DNA from: Variovorax sp. 679
GTDB taxonomy: Bacteria; Pseudomonadota; Gammaproteobacteria; Burkholderiales; Burkholderiaceae_C
Length of the DNA stretch: 64,000 nt
Direction of reading: 5' to 3'
Assembly: GCF_003952185.1 (NCBI RefSeq)
Contig: NZ_RXFS01000012.1
Location: 1-64,000, forward strand
Part shown: piece after piece, positions 33,592-42,471 of the stretch
How positions within the stretch are numbered: position 1 is the stretch's first letter
Layout of the letters: every line of letters starts with the position of its first letter
Notes under the pieces: model-generated
Told to the model about the DNA's origin: nothing
Seen by the model: only the letters and a program-made list of their open reading frames with translations
Databases searched by the model: none
Position numbers and translations under genes: made by a program

Positions 33592-35279
33592 GCAGCCTTC
33601 TCCATTGCGTCGGTGCTGCCGAGGCTCACGGTGCGGTCCATGCGCGATGCGAGGACGGGGTCGTGTGTCGCGACGATCAAGGTCTTGCCTCGTGCAAGCT
33701 CCACAAGCGCGTCGGCAACCCGCTCGGCGGTTTCGGTGTCGAGGTGCGCGGTGGGTTCGTCCACCAGCAGCAAATCGGCCTGCGGATGCACCGCGATGCG
33801 CGCGAGCGCGAGGCGCACGGCCTCTCCGCCGGACAGTCCCCCGCCCCCTTCGCCGAGCGATGTGGAGGGATGCGCCTGCGCCACGGCCTCGAGCGACGCG
33901 AAGCGCACGGCTTCGGCGACCCGCGGGGTGTCCACGCCCACGCGGCCCAGCGCCACGTTGGCCTCGACCGAACCAGCGAAGACGTGCGGCACCTGCCCCA
34001 TCCATCCCATGCGCTGGCGCAGCGCCGCCACCGTGTGTTCGGTGAGCGCCACGCCGCCAATGACGATCTCGCCGCGCGTCGCGGGCACCAGGCCCGCGAG
34101 CAGAGAAAGCATGGCGGTCTTGCCGCTGCCGCTGGGGCCGGTCAGCGCGACGTGCTCTCCGGGCGCGATGCGAAGCTCGTAGCCGTCGAACACTTCCTGC
34201 TGCTCGCCGGTCCAGGAGAAATGAAGGTTGTGGATGGCGACTGCCGGTGGGCCACCGGAGGCACCCGTCGGTGCGCGCGTCAGTGAGGCATTTGCTCCGG
34301 GCAGCGCCAGTTCGTTGCGCTGCAGCCTGTCGAGTGCCTCCAGTGCGGCTTCGCCCGCGGCCCGGTCGTGCCAGACCGCCGACAGCTCGCGCAGCGGCTC
34401 GAAGAATGCAGGCGCCAGCAGCAGCACGAACAGCCCTTCGCCCAGGCTCAGCGTGCGCCCCCATGCACCGAAGCCGATCGGGCCCAGCAGGTGGAAGCCC
34501 ACGTAGACGGCAACCAGCGCCACGCCCAGCGCCGAGAAGAGCTCCAGCACTGCCGACGACAGAAACGCGATGCGAAGCACGGCCATCGTCCTGCGGCGCA
34601 GGGATTGGGCGGCTTCACCCAGGCGCTGGGCCGTGATCTCCACCGCGCCGAGCGCGCGCAGCGTCGCCAGTCCGCGAAGCCGGTCGAGCAGGAAGGCATT
34701 CATGCCGCCCATCTCCACCATCTGCGCCTCGCTCGCGGCCCTGGCGCGCCATCCGACGATCGCCATGAAGAGCGGAATGAGCGGCGCCGCCACCAGCAGC
34801 ACCAGCGCTGCCACCCAAGAGAAGGCGGCCACCGCGCAGAGGATGAAGACCGGCACCACCGTCGCGCGCCAGCGTGCGGGCTGGTAGCGCACGAGGTACG
34901 GCACCAGCGCCTCGGCCTGCTCGGCGAGCACGCTGGCTGCCAGCCCGGAAGGCGCACGTCGGCGATCGAGCGGAGAGCCGCCGGCCAGCGCCGCTGCCGT
35001 TTGCGCACGCAGCGCAGTGAGTTGCGCCCTGGCGCGAGCAAAGGTCCGACGCGCCCCCCAAGCCTCGCAGCCCGCCCTCAGCAACCCGAGCAGAAGGATC
35101 GCGCCGGCGGGCCAGATCACCGCATCGAAGCCGCGCCCCGAAGCCAGCCCCTGCACCGCCATCGCCAGCAATGCGGCCTGCGGCAGCCAGAAAAGCGCTG
35201 CAGCGCCCTGCACCACCCCGCCGACGTCAGGCGACGCGAAAGCCCGAAGCGGCGATCTGGATGGCGAGTGCTTGGTCAT
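33588..35279 (-). CDS. cydD: cysteine/glutathione ABC exporter, CydD subunit
   Basis: 563 residues: six-helix membrane domain (about 1-330) and ATPase with Walker A GPSGSGKTA, signature LSGGEAVRLALARI and Walker B LLLVDEPTAHLD. It is the first gene of the cydD-cydC-cydA-cydB-cydX operon. ATG 35279 is close behind AAGGA. A perfect 18-bp palindrome lies 17 bp upstream of the start, and a TATGAT -10-like box lies beyond it. Confidence 0.95.
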   Translation of the reverse strand: MTKHSPSRSPLRAFASPDVGGVVQGAAALFWLPQAALLAMAVQGLASGRGFDAVIWPAGAILLLGLLRAGCEAWGARRTFARARAQLTALRAQTAAALAGGSPLDRRRAPSGLAASVLAEQAEALVPYLVRYQPARWRATVVPVFILCAVAAFSWVAALVLLVAAPLIPLFMAIVGWRARAASEAQMVEMGGMNAFLLDRLRGLATLRALGAVEITAQRLGEAAQSLRRRTMAVLRIAFLSSAVLELFSALGVALVAVYVGFHLLGPIGFGAWGRTLSLGEGLFVLLLAPAFFEPLRELSAVWHDRAAGEAALEALDRLQRNELALPGANASLTRAPTGASGGPPAVAIHNLHFSWTGEQQEVFDGYELRIAPGEHVALTGPSGSGKTAMLSLLAGLVPATRGEIVIGGVALTEHTVAALRQRMGWMGQVPHVFAGSVEANVALGRVGVDTPRVAEAVRFASLEAVAQAHPSTSLGEGGGGLSGGEAVRLALARIAVHPQADLLLVDEPTAHLDTETAERVADALVELARGKTLIVATHDPVLASRMDRTVSLGSTDAMEKAA

Positions 35280-35295
35280 TCCTTAGTTTCGTGAA

Positions 35296-35316
35296 TTTTC
35301 AGTATTTACTGAAATT
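35296..35316. promoter_or_regulatory. palindromic operator copy 2, before cydD
   Basis: The core TTTCAGTATTTACTGAAA (35297-35314) is a perfect palindrome matching the site before the GbsR-type gene in 14 of 18 positions with identical arm spacing. On the minus strand it sits just downstream of a TATGAT box (35331-35326) and 17 bp before the cydD ATG, so bound protein would block transcription of the cyd operon. Confidence 0.65.
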
Positions 35317-35435
35317 TCCACAATCATACCGGAGATGGGGGCAACTGACGAGCCCGCAGACTGCACGCTGCAGCGCTCGAACGCAACCGGTTCAGGAAGA
35401 TTTGGGCGGTGCGCCTGCGCTGGCGCGCCCGTCCT

Positions 35436-36614
35436 TTAATGAGAAACGACTATTCCGCTGACCAGCAGCGCGGCGAACAGCGTGAATACCGCCCGCCAGG
35501 AGGCTGGGCGCGCCTCCACCCAGCGATACAGCAGTGCCGCCGCAACCACCGAAAGGCCGAAGGTCGCGACGAGACCGCATGCATCGAACCACGACCCGTG
35601 CGGCCCCGCATTCGCGACAGCCGCGTTCATGGCCAGCAGCACCGGGAAGTGGATCAGGAACAGCGAGTACGACATGCGCCCCAGCCGCACCAGAGGCATG
35701 GCCACCGCCGGCCAATGCTTCGGCGACAACCAGTTCCGGCGCTGCGCGATGGCGATCAGCAGCGCCGTGACCAGCGCGGTGGCGATGCGGCTTCGCCAGT
35801 CGATGGCCAGCGTGCCCGCCCCGACCAGCGCCAGCAGCGCGATCCCGCTCTGCCAGGTGCTGGTGCGCGTCGCGCGCCCGATCCAGAACACCAGCATGCC
35901 CAGCCCGTAGGTGCCAAAGAAGTAGAAGGCGGTGTCGTCCAGCCCCGCGTTGCGATTGAACAGCGCCAGCGAGGCCACGGCCAGCCCGATCACAAGCGCC
36001 ATGGGCATCCAGCGCGCCCGCGCGCTCGGTGGCAGCGAGCCGTTCGAGCGCTGCAGCATCGTGGGAAGGCCCACCAGCACCAGCGCCAATGCGAACAGCT
36101 GGAAATCGATGGCCACGTACCAGACACCCGTGGAGAGCGACTCGTAGCCCAGCAGGTCCTGCAACAGCAGTCCGTGGGCGACCAGTTGTCCGAATGTGGG
36201 CGACGCCGGCACCACTTCTTCGTCGAGCCACGGCCGTACGAACGCGGCGACCAGCACGCACACGGTGAGCGCGGCGAGGTACGGCATGATCAGCCGACCG
36301 TAGCGCTGCAGGATGCGCGACATAGGCCGCTCCACGCGCAGCGTGCCGTCCGGCGCGAGGCTCGCTGCGGCCAGGAAGCCCGCGATCACGAGGAACACCT
36401 GCACCGCCAGCCGGCCCTCGTCGGCCAGCCAGGCGAAGAAATCGGGCGCGAGCGCGTAGGCGCCGGCCGGCATCGGGCCGTAGCGCGAGAGATGGTGTCC
36501 GACGATCACCGCGCAGGCGATGCCTTTCGCCGCATCGAGCAGCGGCATGCGACCAACGGATGATGACGACGGCGCGCCGGCAACTGGCGCGGCGCCGTTG
36601 GCAAAGGCAGTCAA
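35436..36614 (-). CDS. acyltransferase 3 family membrane protein (OafA/YrhL-like)
   Basis: 392 residues with about ten membrane segments. The family signature is near the N terminus (LDAAKGIACAVIVGHHLSRY, the conserved His-bearing helix 1), followed by FFAWLADEGRLAVQVFLVIAGFLA. It would transfer an acyl group from the cytoplasm to a sugar or other acceptor at the envelope. Its ATG overlaps the nitronate monooxygenase stop by 4 nt, an odd pairing with no clear functional logic. Confidence 0.85.
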   Translation of the reverse strand: MTAFANGAAPVAGAPSSSSVGRMPLLDAAKGIACAVIVGHHLSRYGPMPAGAYALAPDFFAWLADEGRLAVQVFLVIAGFLAAASLAPDGTLRVERPMSRILQRYGRLIMPYLAALTVCVLVAAFVRPWLDEEVVPASPTFGQLVAHGLLLQDLLGYESLSTGVWYVAIDFQLFALALVLVGLPTMLQRSNGSLPPSARARWMPMALVIGLAVASLALFNRNAGLDDTAFYFFGTYGLGMLVFWIGRATRTSTWQSGIALLALVGAGTLAIDWRSRIATALVTALLIAIAQRRNWLSPKHWPAVAMPLVRLGRMSYSLFLIHFPVLLAMNAAVANAGPHGSWFDACGLVATFGLSVVAAALLYRWVEARPASWRAVFTLFAALLVSGIVVSH

Positions 36615-37573
36615 AGCGCGAGCCGCTGCCTTGCCTCCTGGTATTCGCGCTTGAGCTTCTCGATGAATGCGCCGGCGGTGGCCACTTCGGTCACCGCGCC
36701 GATGCCCTGGCCCGAGCCCCAGATGTCCTTCCAGGCCTTGGCCTTGCTGCCTTCGCCGCCGCCGAAGTTCATGGTCTTCACGTCGCCCTCGGGCAGGTTG
36801 GCCGGGTCCATGCCGGCCTTGACGATGCTGGGCGCGAGGTAGTTGCCGTGCACGCCGGTGAAGAGGCTCGAATAGACGATGTCGTCCGAGGTGCCGTCAA
36901 CGATGGCCTGCTTGTATTCGTCGCTCGCGCGCGCTTCCTCGGTCGCGATGAAGGCCGTGCCGATGTAGGCGAAGTCGGCGCCCATGGCCTGCGCCGCGAG
37001 CACCGCGCCGCCGGTGGCGATGGAGCCCGACAGCGCGATGGGGCCGTCGAACCACTGGCGGATTTCCTGCACCAGCGCGAACGGGCTCTTCACGCCCGCA
37101 TGGCCGCCGGCACCGGCCGCCACGGCGATGATGCCGTCGGCGCCCTTCTCGATCGCCTTCTGCGCGAACTTGTTGTTGATGATGTCGTGCAGCGTCACAC
37201 CACCGTAGCTGTGCACCGCGTCGTTCACGTCGGTGCGCGCGCCCAGCGAGGTGATGACGATCGGCACCTTGTACTTCACGACCATCTCCATGTCGTGCTC
37301 GAGCCGGTCATTGCTCTTGTGCACGATCTGGTTGATGGCAAACGGTGCTGCGGGCTTGTCGGGGTTGGCCTTGTTGTAGGCCGCGAGCTCCTCGGTGATC
37401 TCGGCGAGCCAGTCCTCGAGCTGCGCGGCGGGGCGCGCGTTGAGCGCCGGCATCGAGCCGACCACGCCCGCCTTGCATTGCGCAATCACGAGCTTGGGGT
37501 TGCTGATGATGAACAGCGGCGAGCCGATGATCGGCAGCGGCAGGTTCGCGAGGACTGGGGGCAGCTTGGACAT
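36611..37573 (-). CDS. nitronate monooxygenase family flavoprotein
   Basis: A TIM-barrel FMN protein of 320 residues from ATG 37573, which has GGAG upstream; the frame to 37627 lacks one. Visible family motifs are PIIGSPLFIISNPKLVIAQ, GAGGHAGVKSPF and GSIATGGAVLAAQAMGADFAYIGTAF (FMN phosphate site). It oxidises alkyl nitronates, or acts as a related 2-nitropropane dioxygenase-like enzyme. It is translationally coupled to the acyltransferase downstream. Confidence 0.88.
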   Translation of the reverse strand: MSKLPPVLANLPLPIIGSPLFIISNPKLVIAQCKAGVVGSMPALNARPAAQLEDWLAEITEELAAYNKANPDKPAAPFAINQIVHKSNDRLEHDMEMVVKYKVPIVITSLGARTDVNDAVHSYGGVTLHDIINNKFAQKAIEKGADGIIAVAAGAGGHAGVKSPFALVQEIRQWFDGPIALSGSIATGGAVLAAQAMGADFAYIGTAFIATEEARASDEYKQAIVDGTSDDIVYSSLFTGVHGNYLAPSIVKAGMDPANLPEGDVKTMNFGGGEGSKAKAWKDIWGSGQGIGAVTEVATAGAFIEKLKREYQEARQRLAL

Positions 37574-37670
37574 GTCGTCTCCGGAGATAAGTTCGGTCTT
37601 GTAAGAGTAAGAGAGGAAGGCCGCCATCGCCCGTCAGATGGGCGACAGCGGCGCTGCTTCAGCAGGCTGA

Positions 37671-39461
37671 TCAGAACGCTTCGAGCGCCAGTGCCGTCAC
37701 GCTCTCGGCGCCGTCGACGATGCTGTCGCGGGTGCCCGGCACCTTGTTGAGGATGTGCTCGGCATAGAAGCGCGCGGTGGCGATCTTGGCCAGCATGAAG
37801 TCGGTGTCGAAGCTGCGCGAGGCGAGGTCCTGCGCAATGATGAGCGAGCGCGCGAGCTGCCAGCCGGCCACGAGGTTGCCTGCCAGCATCAGGTAGGGCA
37901 CGCTGCCCGCGAACACCGCGTTGGGCGATGCCTTGGTCTGTCCGGCCACGAAATCGACCACTTCGACGAAGGCTTCGCGTGCCGCCTTCAGGCGCTTGAG
38001 CACGGCCGCCGCGGCGGGGTTGTCGCTCTTGGCCAGTTCTGCTTCGGTCTTCTCGATCTGCGCAGCAATCGCCTTGGCCGTCTGGCCGCCGTCGCGCGCC
38101 GTCTTGCGGCCCACGAGGTCGTTGGCCTGGATGGCGGTGGTGCCTTCGTAGATGGTCAGGATCTTCGCGTCGCGGTAGTACTGCGCCGCGCCGGTCTCCT
38201 CGATGAAGCCCATGCCGCCGTGCACCTGCACGCCGAGCGAGGCCACTTCGAGGCTCATCTCGGTGCTGTAGCCCTTCACCAGCGGCACCATGAATTCGTA
38301 GAAGGCCTGGTTCTGCTTGCGCGCATCCGCATCGGGATGATGGTGCGCCGCGTCGTAGGCAGCGGCAGCCACGCTGGACATCGCGCGGCAGCCTTCGGTG
38401 TAGGCGCGCATCGTCATCAGCATGCGCTTGACGTCGGGGTGATGAATGATCGGCGCGCTGGCGTTGATGGAGCCATCGACCGGACGGCTCTGCACGCGTT
38501 CCTTCGCATAGGCCACCGCATGCTGGTAGGCGCGCTCGGCAATCGCGATGCCCTGCATGCCCACCGCGTAGCGGGCCGAGTTCATCATGATGAACATGTA
38601 CTCGAGGCCGCGGTTCTCCTGGCCGACGATGTAGCCCACGGCGCCGCCGTGGTCGCCGTACTGCAGCACGGCCGTGGGCGATGCCTTGATGCCCATCTTG
38701 TGCTCGATGCTCACGCAGTGCACGTCGTTGCGCTCGCCAAGCGAGCCATCCTTGTTCACGAGGAACTTGGGCACGACGAACAGGCTGATGCCCTTCACGC
38801 CTTCCGGCGCACCGGCCACGCGGGCCAGCACGAGGTGCACGATGTTCTCGGCCATGTCGTGCTCACCGTAGGTGATGAAGATCTTGGTGCCGAACACCTT
38901 GTAGGTGCCGTCGGGCTGCGGCTCGGCACGGCTGCGCACCATGGCGAGGTCGCTGCCGGCCTGCGGCTCGGTGAGGTTCATCGTGCCGGTCCACTGGCCG
39001 CTCACGAGCTTCTCGAGGTACGTCGCCTTGAGCTCGTCGGAGCCGGCCGTGAGCAGCGCCTCGATGGCGCCGTCGCTCAGCAGCGGGCACAGCGCGAAGC
39101 TCATGTTGGCCGAATTGAGCATCTCGCCGCAGGCTGCGCCGATGGTCTTGGGCAGGCCCTGTCCACCGAAATCCGCCGGATGCTGCAGACCCTGCCAGCC
39201 CCCCGACACGTACTGTGCGAAAGCTTCCTTGAAGCCCGGCGTGGTCGTGACCGCGCCGTCCTTGAACGATGAGGGATTGCGGTCGCCCGGCACGTTCAGC
39301 GGCGCGATCACGTCCTGGTTGAAGCGCGCGCATTCTTCGAGCACGGCCTGCGCGGTCTCGAGGCCTGCGTCTTCGAAGCCGGGCAGCTTCGCGATCTCGC
39401 CGATGTTGGCCAGGTGCTCGATGTCGAACAGCATGTCCTTGATGGGGGCGGTGTAGCTCAT
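37671..39461 (-). CDS. acyl-CoA dehydrogenase (long, C-terminal-extended type)
   Basis: 596 residues, about 200 longer than classical ACADs, with the extra C-terminal helical domain of the DmdC/FadE12-like group. The FAD-binding strand contains TEPQAGSDLAMVRSRA. The C-terminal region has HGGMGFIEETGAAQYYRDAKILTIYEGTTAIQANDLVGRK. It oxidises a medium- or long-chain acyl-CoA and passes electrons to the ETF encoded next door. It starts at ATG 39461 and is separated from etfA by a terminator. Confidence 0.93.
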   Translation of the reverse strand: MSYTAPIKDMLFDIEHLANIGEIAKLPGFEDAGLETAQAVLEECARFNQDVIAPLNVPGDRNPSSFKDGAVTTTPGFKEAFAQYVSGGWQGLQHPADFGGQGLPKTIGAACGEMLNSANMSFALCPLLSDGAIEALLTAGSDELKATYLEKLVSGQWTGTMNLTEPQAGSDLAMVRSRAEPQPDGTYKVFGTKIFITYGEHDMAENIVHLVLARVAGAPEGVKGISLFVVPKFLVNKDGSLGERNDVHCVSIEHKMGIKASPTAVLQYGDHGGAVGYIVGQENRGLEYMFIMMNSARYAVGMQGIAIAERAYQHAVAYAKERVQSRPVDGSINASAPIIHHPDVKRMLMTMRAYTEGCRAMSSVAAAAYDAAHHHPDADARKQNQAFYEFMVPLVKGYSTEMSLEVASLGVQVHGGMGFIEETGAAQYYRDAKILTIYEGTTAIQANDLVGRKTARDGGQTAKAIAAQIEKTEAELAKSDNPAAAAVLKRLKAAREAFVEVVDFVAGQTKASPNAVFAGSVPYLMLAGNLVAGWQLARSLIIAQDLASRSFDTDFMLAKIATARFYAEHILNKVPGTRDSIVDGAESVTALALEAF

Positions 39462-39488
39462 GTCTTGTCTCCAGATACAGCGGATACG

Positions 39489-39512
39489 AAAAGGGCATCG
39501 CGAACGATGCCC
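39489..39512 (-). terminator. intrinsic terminator with UUCG tetraloop after etfA
   Basis: On the minus strand GGGCATCG-TTCG-CGATGCCC is followed directly by TTTT, a textbook intrinsic terminator with a stable UUCG loop. It lies 23 bp after the etfA stop and ends the etfBA transcript. Confidence 0.85.
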
Positions 39513-39535
39513 TCTGGCTCAGTGCAGCGATGCGA

Positions 39536-40468
39536 TCAGAGCGCCTTCACGAGTTCCGGCACGGCCGTGAACAGGTCGGCCACGAGGCCGTAGTCGGCCA
39601 CCGAGAAGATCGGCGCCTCTTCGTCCTTGTTGATCGCCACGATCACCTTGGAGTCCTTCATGCCGGCCAGATGCTGGATCGCACCCGAAATGCCGGCTGC
39701 GATGTACAGCTGGGGGGCGACGATCTTGCCCGTCTGGCCCACCTGCCAGTCGTTCGGGGCGTAGCCCGCGTCGACGGCTGCACGGCTGGCACCGAGGCCG
39801 GCGTTCAGCTTGTCCGCCAGAGGTGCCATCACTTCGGTGAACTTCTCGGCGCTGCCCAGCGCACGGCCGCCCGAGACGATGATCTTGGCTGCCGTCAGTT
39901 CGGGGCGCTCGCTCTTGGTGACTTCACGGCCCACGAAGCTGCTCTTGCCGCTGTCCGCCACGCCTGCAGCGTTTTCCACTGCTGCGCTGCCACCGGTGGC
40001 GGCTGCCGCATCGAAACCGGTCGTGCGAACGGTGATCACCTTGGTCGCATCGCTGCTCTGCACGGTGGCAATGGCGTTGCCCGCGTAGATCGGACGCTCG
40101 AAGGTGTCGGCGCTCACCACGGCCGTGATGTCGCTGATCTGCGCCACGTCCAGCTTGGCAGCCACGCGCGGAGCAACGTTCTTGCCGTTGGCGGTCGAGG
40201 GGAACAGGATGTGGCTGTAGTTCCCGGCAATGGCCAGCACCTGGGCTGCGACGTTCTCGGCGAGGTTCTCTGCCAGGCTGGGGCTGTCGGCTGCGATGAC
40301 CTTGGAAACGCCTGCGATCTGGGCAGCTGCCTTGGCCGCTTCAGCCGCATTGGCGCCAGCCACCAGCACGTGCACATCACCACCGCAGGCCAGCGCTGCG
40401 GTCACAGTGTTCAGGGTCGCGGGCTTGACGGTCGCGTGGTCGTGTTCGGCAATAACAAGTGCGGTCAT
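39536..40468 (-). CDS. etfA: electron transfer flavoprotein alpha subunit
   Basis: 310 residues with the ETF-alpha C-terminal FAD-binding region (IIVSGGRALGSAEKF, then QVGQTGKIVAPQLYIAAGISGAIQHLAG). The N-terminal half is the Rossmann-like domain shared with EtfB. It accepts electrons from acyl-CoA dehydrogenases. It starts at ATG 40468, 2 bp after the etfB stop. Confidence 0.97.
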   Translation of the reverse strand: MTALVIAEHDHATVKPATLNTVTAALACGGDVHVLVAGANAAEAAKAAAQIAGVSKVIAADSPSLAENLAENVAAQVLAIAGNYSHILFPSTANGKNVAPRVAAKLDVAQISDITAVVSADTFERPIYAGNAIATVQSSDATKVITVRTTGFDAAAATGGSAAVENAAGVADSGKSSFVGREVTKSERPELTAAKIIVSGGRALGSAEKFTEVMAPLADKLNAGLGASRAAVDAGYAPNDWQVGQTGKIVAPQLYIAAGISGAIQHLAGMKDSKVIVAINKDEEAPIFSVADYGLVADLFTAVPELVKAL

Positions 40469-40470
40469 GT

Positions 40471-41220
40471 TCAGATCACCTTCGCTTCGTTCTTCAGTTT
40501 GTCCACCAGCGTTGCAACGTCAGGCACCTTGATGCCGGCGCCGCGCTTGGGCGGCTCGCTGACCTTGAGGGTCTTCAGGCGGGGCTTCACGTCCACGCCC
40601 AGGTCTTCGGGCTTGACCGTGTCGAGCTGCTTCTTCTTGGCCTTCATGATGTTGGGCAGCGTCACGTAGCGCGGCTCGTTCAGGCGCAGGTCGGTGGTGA
40701 TGACCGCGGGCAGTGTGAGCGCCACGGTCTCCAGGCCGCCGTCGACTTCGCGGGTGACGGTGGCCTTGTCGCCGGCGACTTCGACCTTCGAGGCGAAGGT
40801 GGCTTGCGGCAGGTCAGCCAGCGCAGCCAGCATCTGGCCGGTCTGGTTGGCATCGTCGTCGATGGCCTGCTTGCCGAGGATGATGAGCTGGGGCTGTTCC
40901 TTGTCGACCAGCGCCTTCAGCAGCTTGGCCACGGCCAGGGGCTGCAGTTCTTCGGAGGTTTCAACGAGGATGCCGCGATCGGCGCCGATGGCCATGGCGG
41001 TGCGCAGGGTTTCCTGGCACTTGGCATCGCCGCAGGAGACAGCGATGACTTCGGTGACCACGCCCTTTTCCTTCAGCCGCACCGCTTCTTCAACGGCGAT
41101 CTCGTCGAAGGGGTTCATGCTCATCTTGACGTTGGCAATGTCCACTCCGGTGCCGTCGCTCTTCACGCGCACCTTCACGTTGTAATCGACGACCCGTTTG
41201 ACAGGTACGAGAACCTTCAT
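40471..41220 (-). CDS. etfB: electron transfer flavoprotein beta subunit
   Basis: 249 residues beginning MKVLVPVKRVVDYNVKVRV, with ETF-beta motifs NPFDEIAVEEAVRLKEKG and the AMP-binding signature region LRLNEPRYVTLPNIMKAKKK. First gene of the etfBA pair; ATG 41220. A TATAAT box lies 136 bp upstream on the minus strand, suggesting a sizeable leader. Confidence 0.97.
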   Translation of the reverse strand: MKVLVPVKRVVDYNVKVRVKSDGTGVDIANVKMSMNPFDEIAVEEAVRLKEKGVVTEVIAVSCGDAKCQETLRTAMAIGADRGILVETSEELQPLAVAKLLKALVDKEQPQLIILGKQAIDDDANQTGQMLAALADLPQATFASKVEVAGDKATVTREVDGGLETVALTLPAVITTDLRLNEPRYVTLPNIMKAKKKQLDTVKPEDLGVDVKPRLKTLKVSEPPKRGAGIKVPDVATLVDKLKNEAKVI

Positions 41221-41355
41221 TGACTTGACTCCATTGGGATTGCAAAAAGGGGGCTTCGAGGGCAAACCGGTCATTCTAGGACGCGACCTTTGCCGCCTCT
41301 CCATTCTTCCTGCCGGCGCGGGCACCAGAAAAAAGAACGATCGTGCTTTTTCGTG

Positions 41356-41361
41356 ATTATA
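41356..41361 (-). promoter_or_regulatory. -10-like TATAAT box for etfBA
   Basis: The minus strand reads TTTATAATCACG here, a perfect -10 hexamer in otherwise GC-rich DNA, directed at etfB. The -35 position is weak, so the promoter may depend on an activator. Confidence 0.45.
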
Positions 41362-41550
41362 AAGCAGCGTCGGAAGCCTGAGCCTTCCAGCCGGTAAAGA
41401 TATTTGACATACCGCCAGGCGCGGAAACATTCGCGCCATCCGGCGGCGCTGCCCGCACGGAAATCGATATCCACGCCCGCTCGCGGTGCACACGGGACCG
41501 GCAATGACGCCATCTGCAGCCAATTTTCGGGTTTTCGCCGATATCTGGGC

Positions 41551-41566
41551 TGGCACACAACATGCA
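41551..41566 (+). promoter_or_regulatory. sigma-54-like -24/-12 promoter
   Basis: TGGCACACAACATGCA has the obligatory GG-N10-GC spacing and differs from the sigma-54 consensus TGGCAC-N5-TTGCA only by A for the first T of TTGC. It points at the operon that begins at 41611, with the predicted start site within the palindrome at 41575-41586. No enhancer-binding protein gene lies in the cluster, so a global activator such as NtrC would be needed. Confidence 0.45.
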
Positions 41567-41574
41567 AGATGCAT

Positions 41575-41586
41575 TCTGTCGACAGA
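41575..41586. promoter_or_regulatory. 12-bp palindrome TCTGTCGACAGA, candidate GntR/FCD operator
   Basis: A perfect 12-bp palindrome 24 bp before the first ATG of the operon; a partial repeat (CTGTCGA) follows at 41590-41596. FCD-type GntR proteins bind short palindromes of this kind, and the operon encodes one at 51903-52595. Confidence 0.45.
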
Positions 41587-41610
41587 TGACTGTCGATCTT
41601 CGGAGATCAG

Positions 41611-42423
41611 ATGGAAACAGCAGAACGCAGCATCCCGGACGTGCGCGGCAGCGCCCGCCCTCCCATGACACCCGCGGAGCGCCAGATCCGCCAGGACCTG
41701 GCCGCCGCCTACCGGCTCGTCGCCCTGTACGGCATGGACGACAGCATCTACACCCACATCTCGGCCCGGGTGCCCGGCACGACGGACCAGTTCCTGATCA
41801 ACCCCTTCGGCATGCTGTTTCGCGACATCACGGCGTCCTCGCTCGTGAAGATCGACCTGGATGGCAACGTCATCGAGCCCTCTGATTACGACGTGAACCC
41901 CGCCGGCTTCACGATCCACAGCGCCGTGCATGCCGCCCGCCACGACGCCACCTGCGTGCTGCACACCCATACCGTGGCCGGCGTGGCCGTGTCCTCGCTG
42001 GCCGGCGGGCTGCAGCCCTGCAACCAGTGGGCGCTGCAGTTCCACAACCGCGTGACCTATCACGAGTTCGAGGGCATCGCGCTCAACCACGAGGAGCGCG
42101 AACGCCTTGTCGCCGACCTCGGCCCGACCTCCCGCGCGCTGATCCTGCGTAACCACGGCCTGATCACGCTGGGCCGCAGCGTCGCCGAAGCCTTCATCCT
42201 CATGCACAACCTGGAGCGCGCCTGCCGCGTGCAGGTCGCCATCCAGGGTTCCGGCCAGCCCGTGCACCCGGTGCCCGAGGAGGTCTGCGAGCTGACCGCG
42301 CGCCAGTACGAGAGCGGCGACACGAACCGCCTGGCCTCGATGCCCAACGATCCCTATGCCCGCGAATGGCGCGCGCTGCTGCAGCGCCTGGCCCCGCCCA
42401 CCCCGGCCTCCTTCCGCGACTGA
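41611..42423 (+). CDS. class II aldolase/adducin-fold protein
   Basis: First gene of the large operon, 270 residues from ATG 41611 with GGAG upstream. The zinc-binding set of the fold is present: HTH (His118, His120) and NHG (His182). The usual catalytic Glu region reads NPAGFTIHSAVH, without a clear Glu, as in adducin-like members. So an aldol, epimerase or decarboxylase role should not be assumed. In the operon it could act on a carbonyl product of the aminotransferase or phospho-lyase step. Confidence 0.85.
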   Translation: METAERSIPDVRGSARPPMTPAERQIRQDLAAAYRLVALYGMDDSIYTHISARVPGTTDQFLINPFGMLFRDITASSLVKIDLDGNVIEPSDYDVNPAGFTIHSAVHAARHDATCVLHTHTVAGVAVSSLAGGLQPCNQWALQFHNRVTYHEFEGIALNHEERERLVADLGPTSRALILRNHGLITLGRSVAEAFILMHNLERACRVQVAIQGSGQPVHPVPEEVCELTARQYESGDTNRLASMPNDPYAREWRALLQRLAPPTPASFRD

Positions 42424-42471
42424 GATTCACCCGTTCTTCACTGCCCTCCCCACTTTGAAAGGTCCGCTCCG

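Larger units (their letters stand above)
41221..41610. other. divergent intergenic region, etfBA / amine-catabolic operon
   Basis: No gene is supported in these 390 bp. The left part carries the etfB leader and its -10-like box. The right part carries a perfect TTGACA (41404-41409) without a good -10, then a sigma-54-like element and a 12-bp palindrome close to the class II aldolase start. Confidence 0.6.

Noticed and set aside
37625..37644. Short hairpin ATCGCCC / GGGCGA between nitronate monooxygenase and acyl-CoA dehydrogenase genes
   Set aside because: A 6-bp stem without a T tract on either strand; not convincing as a terminator.
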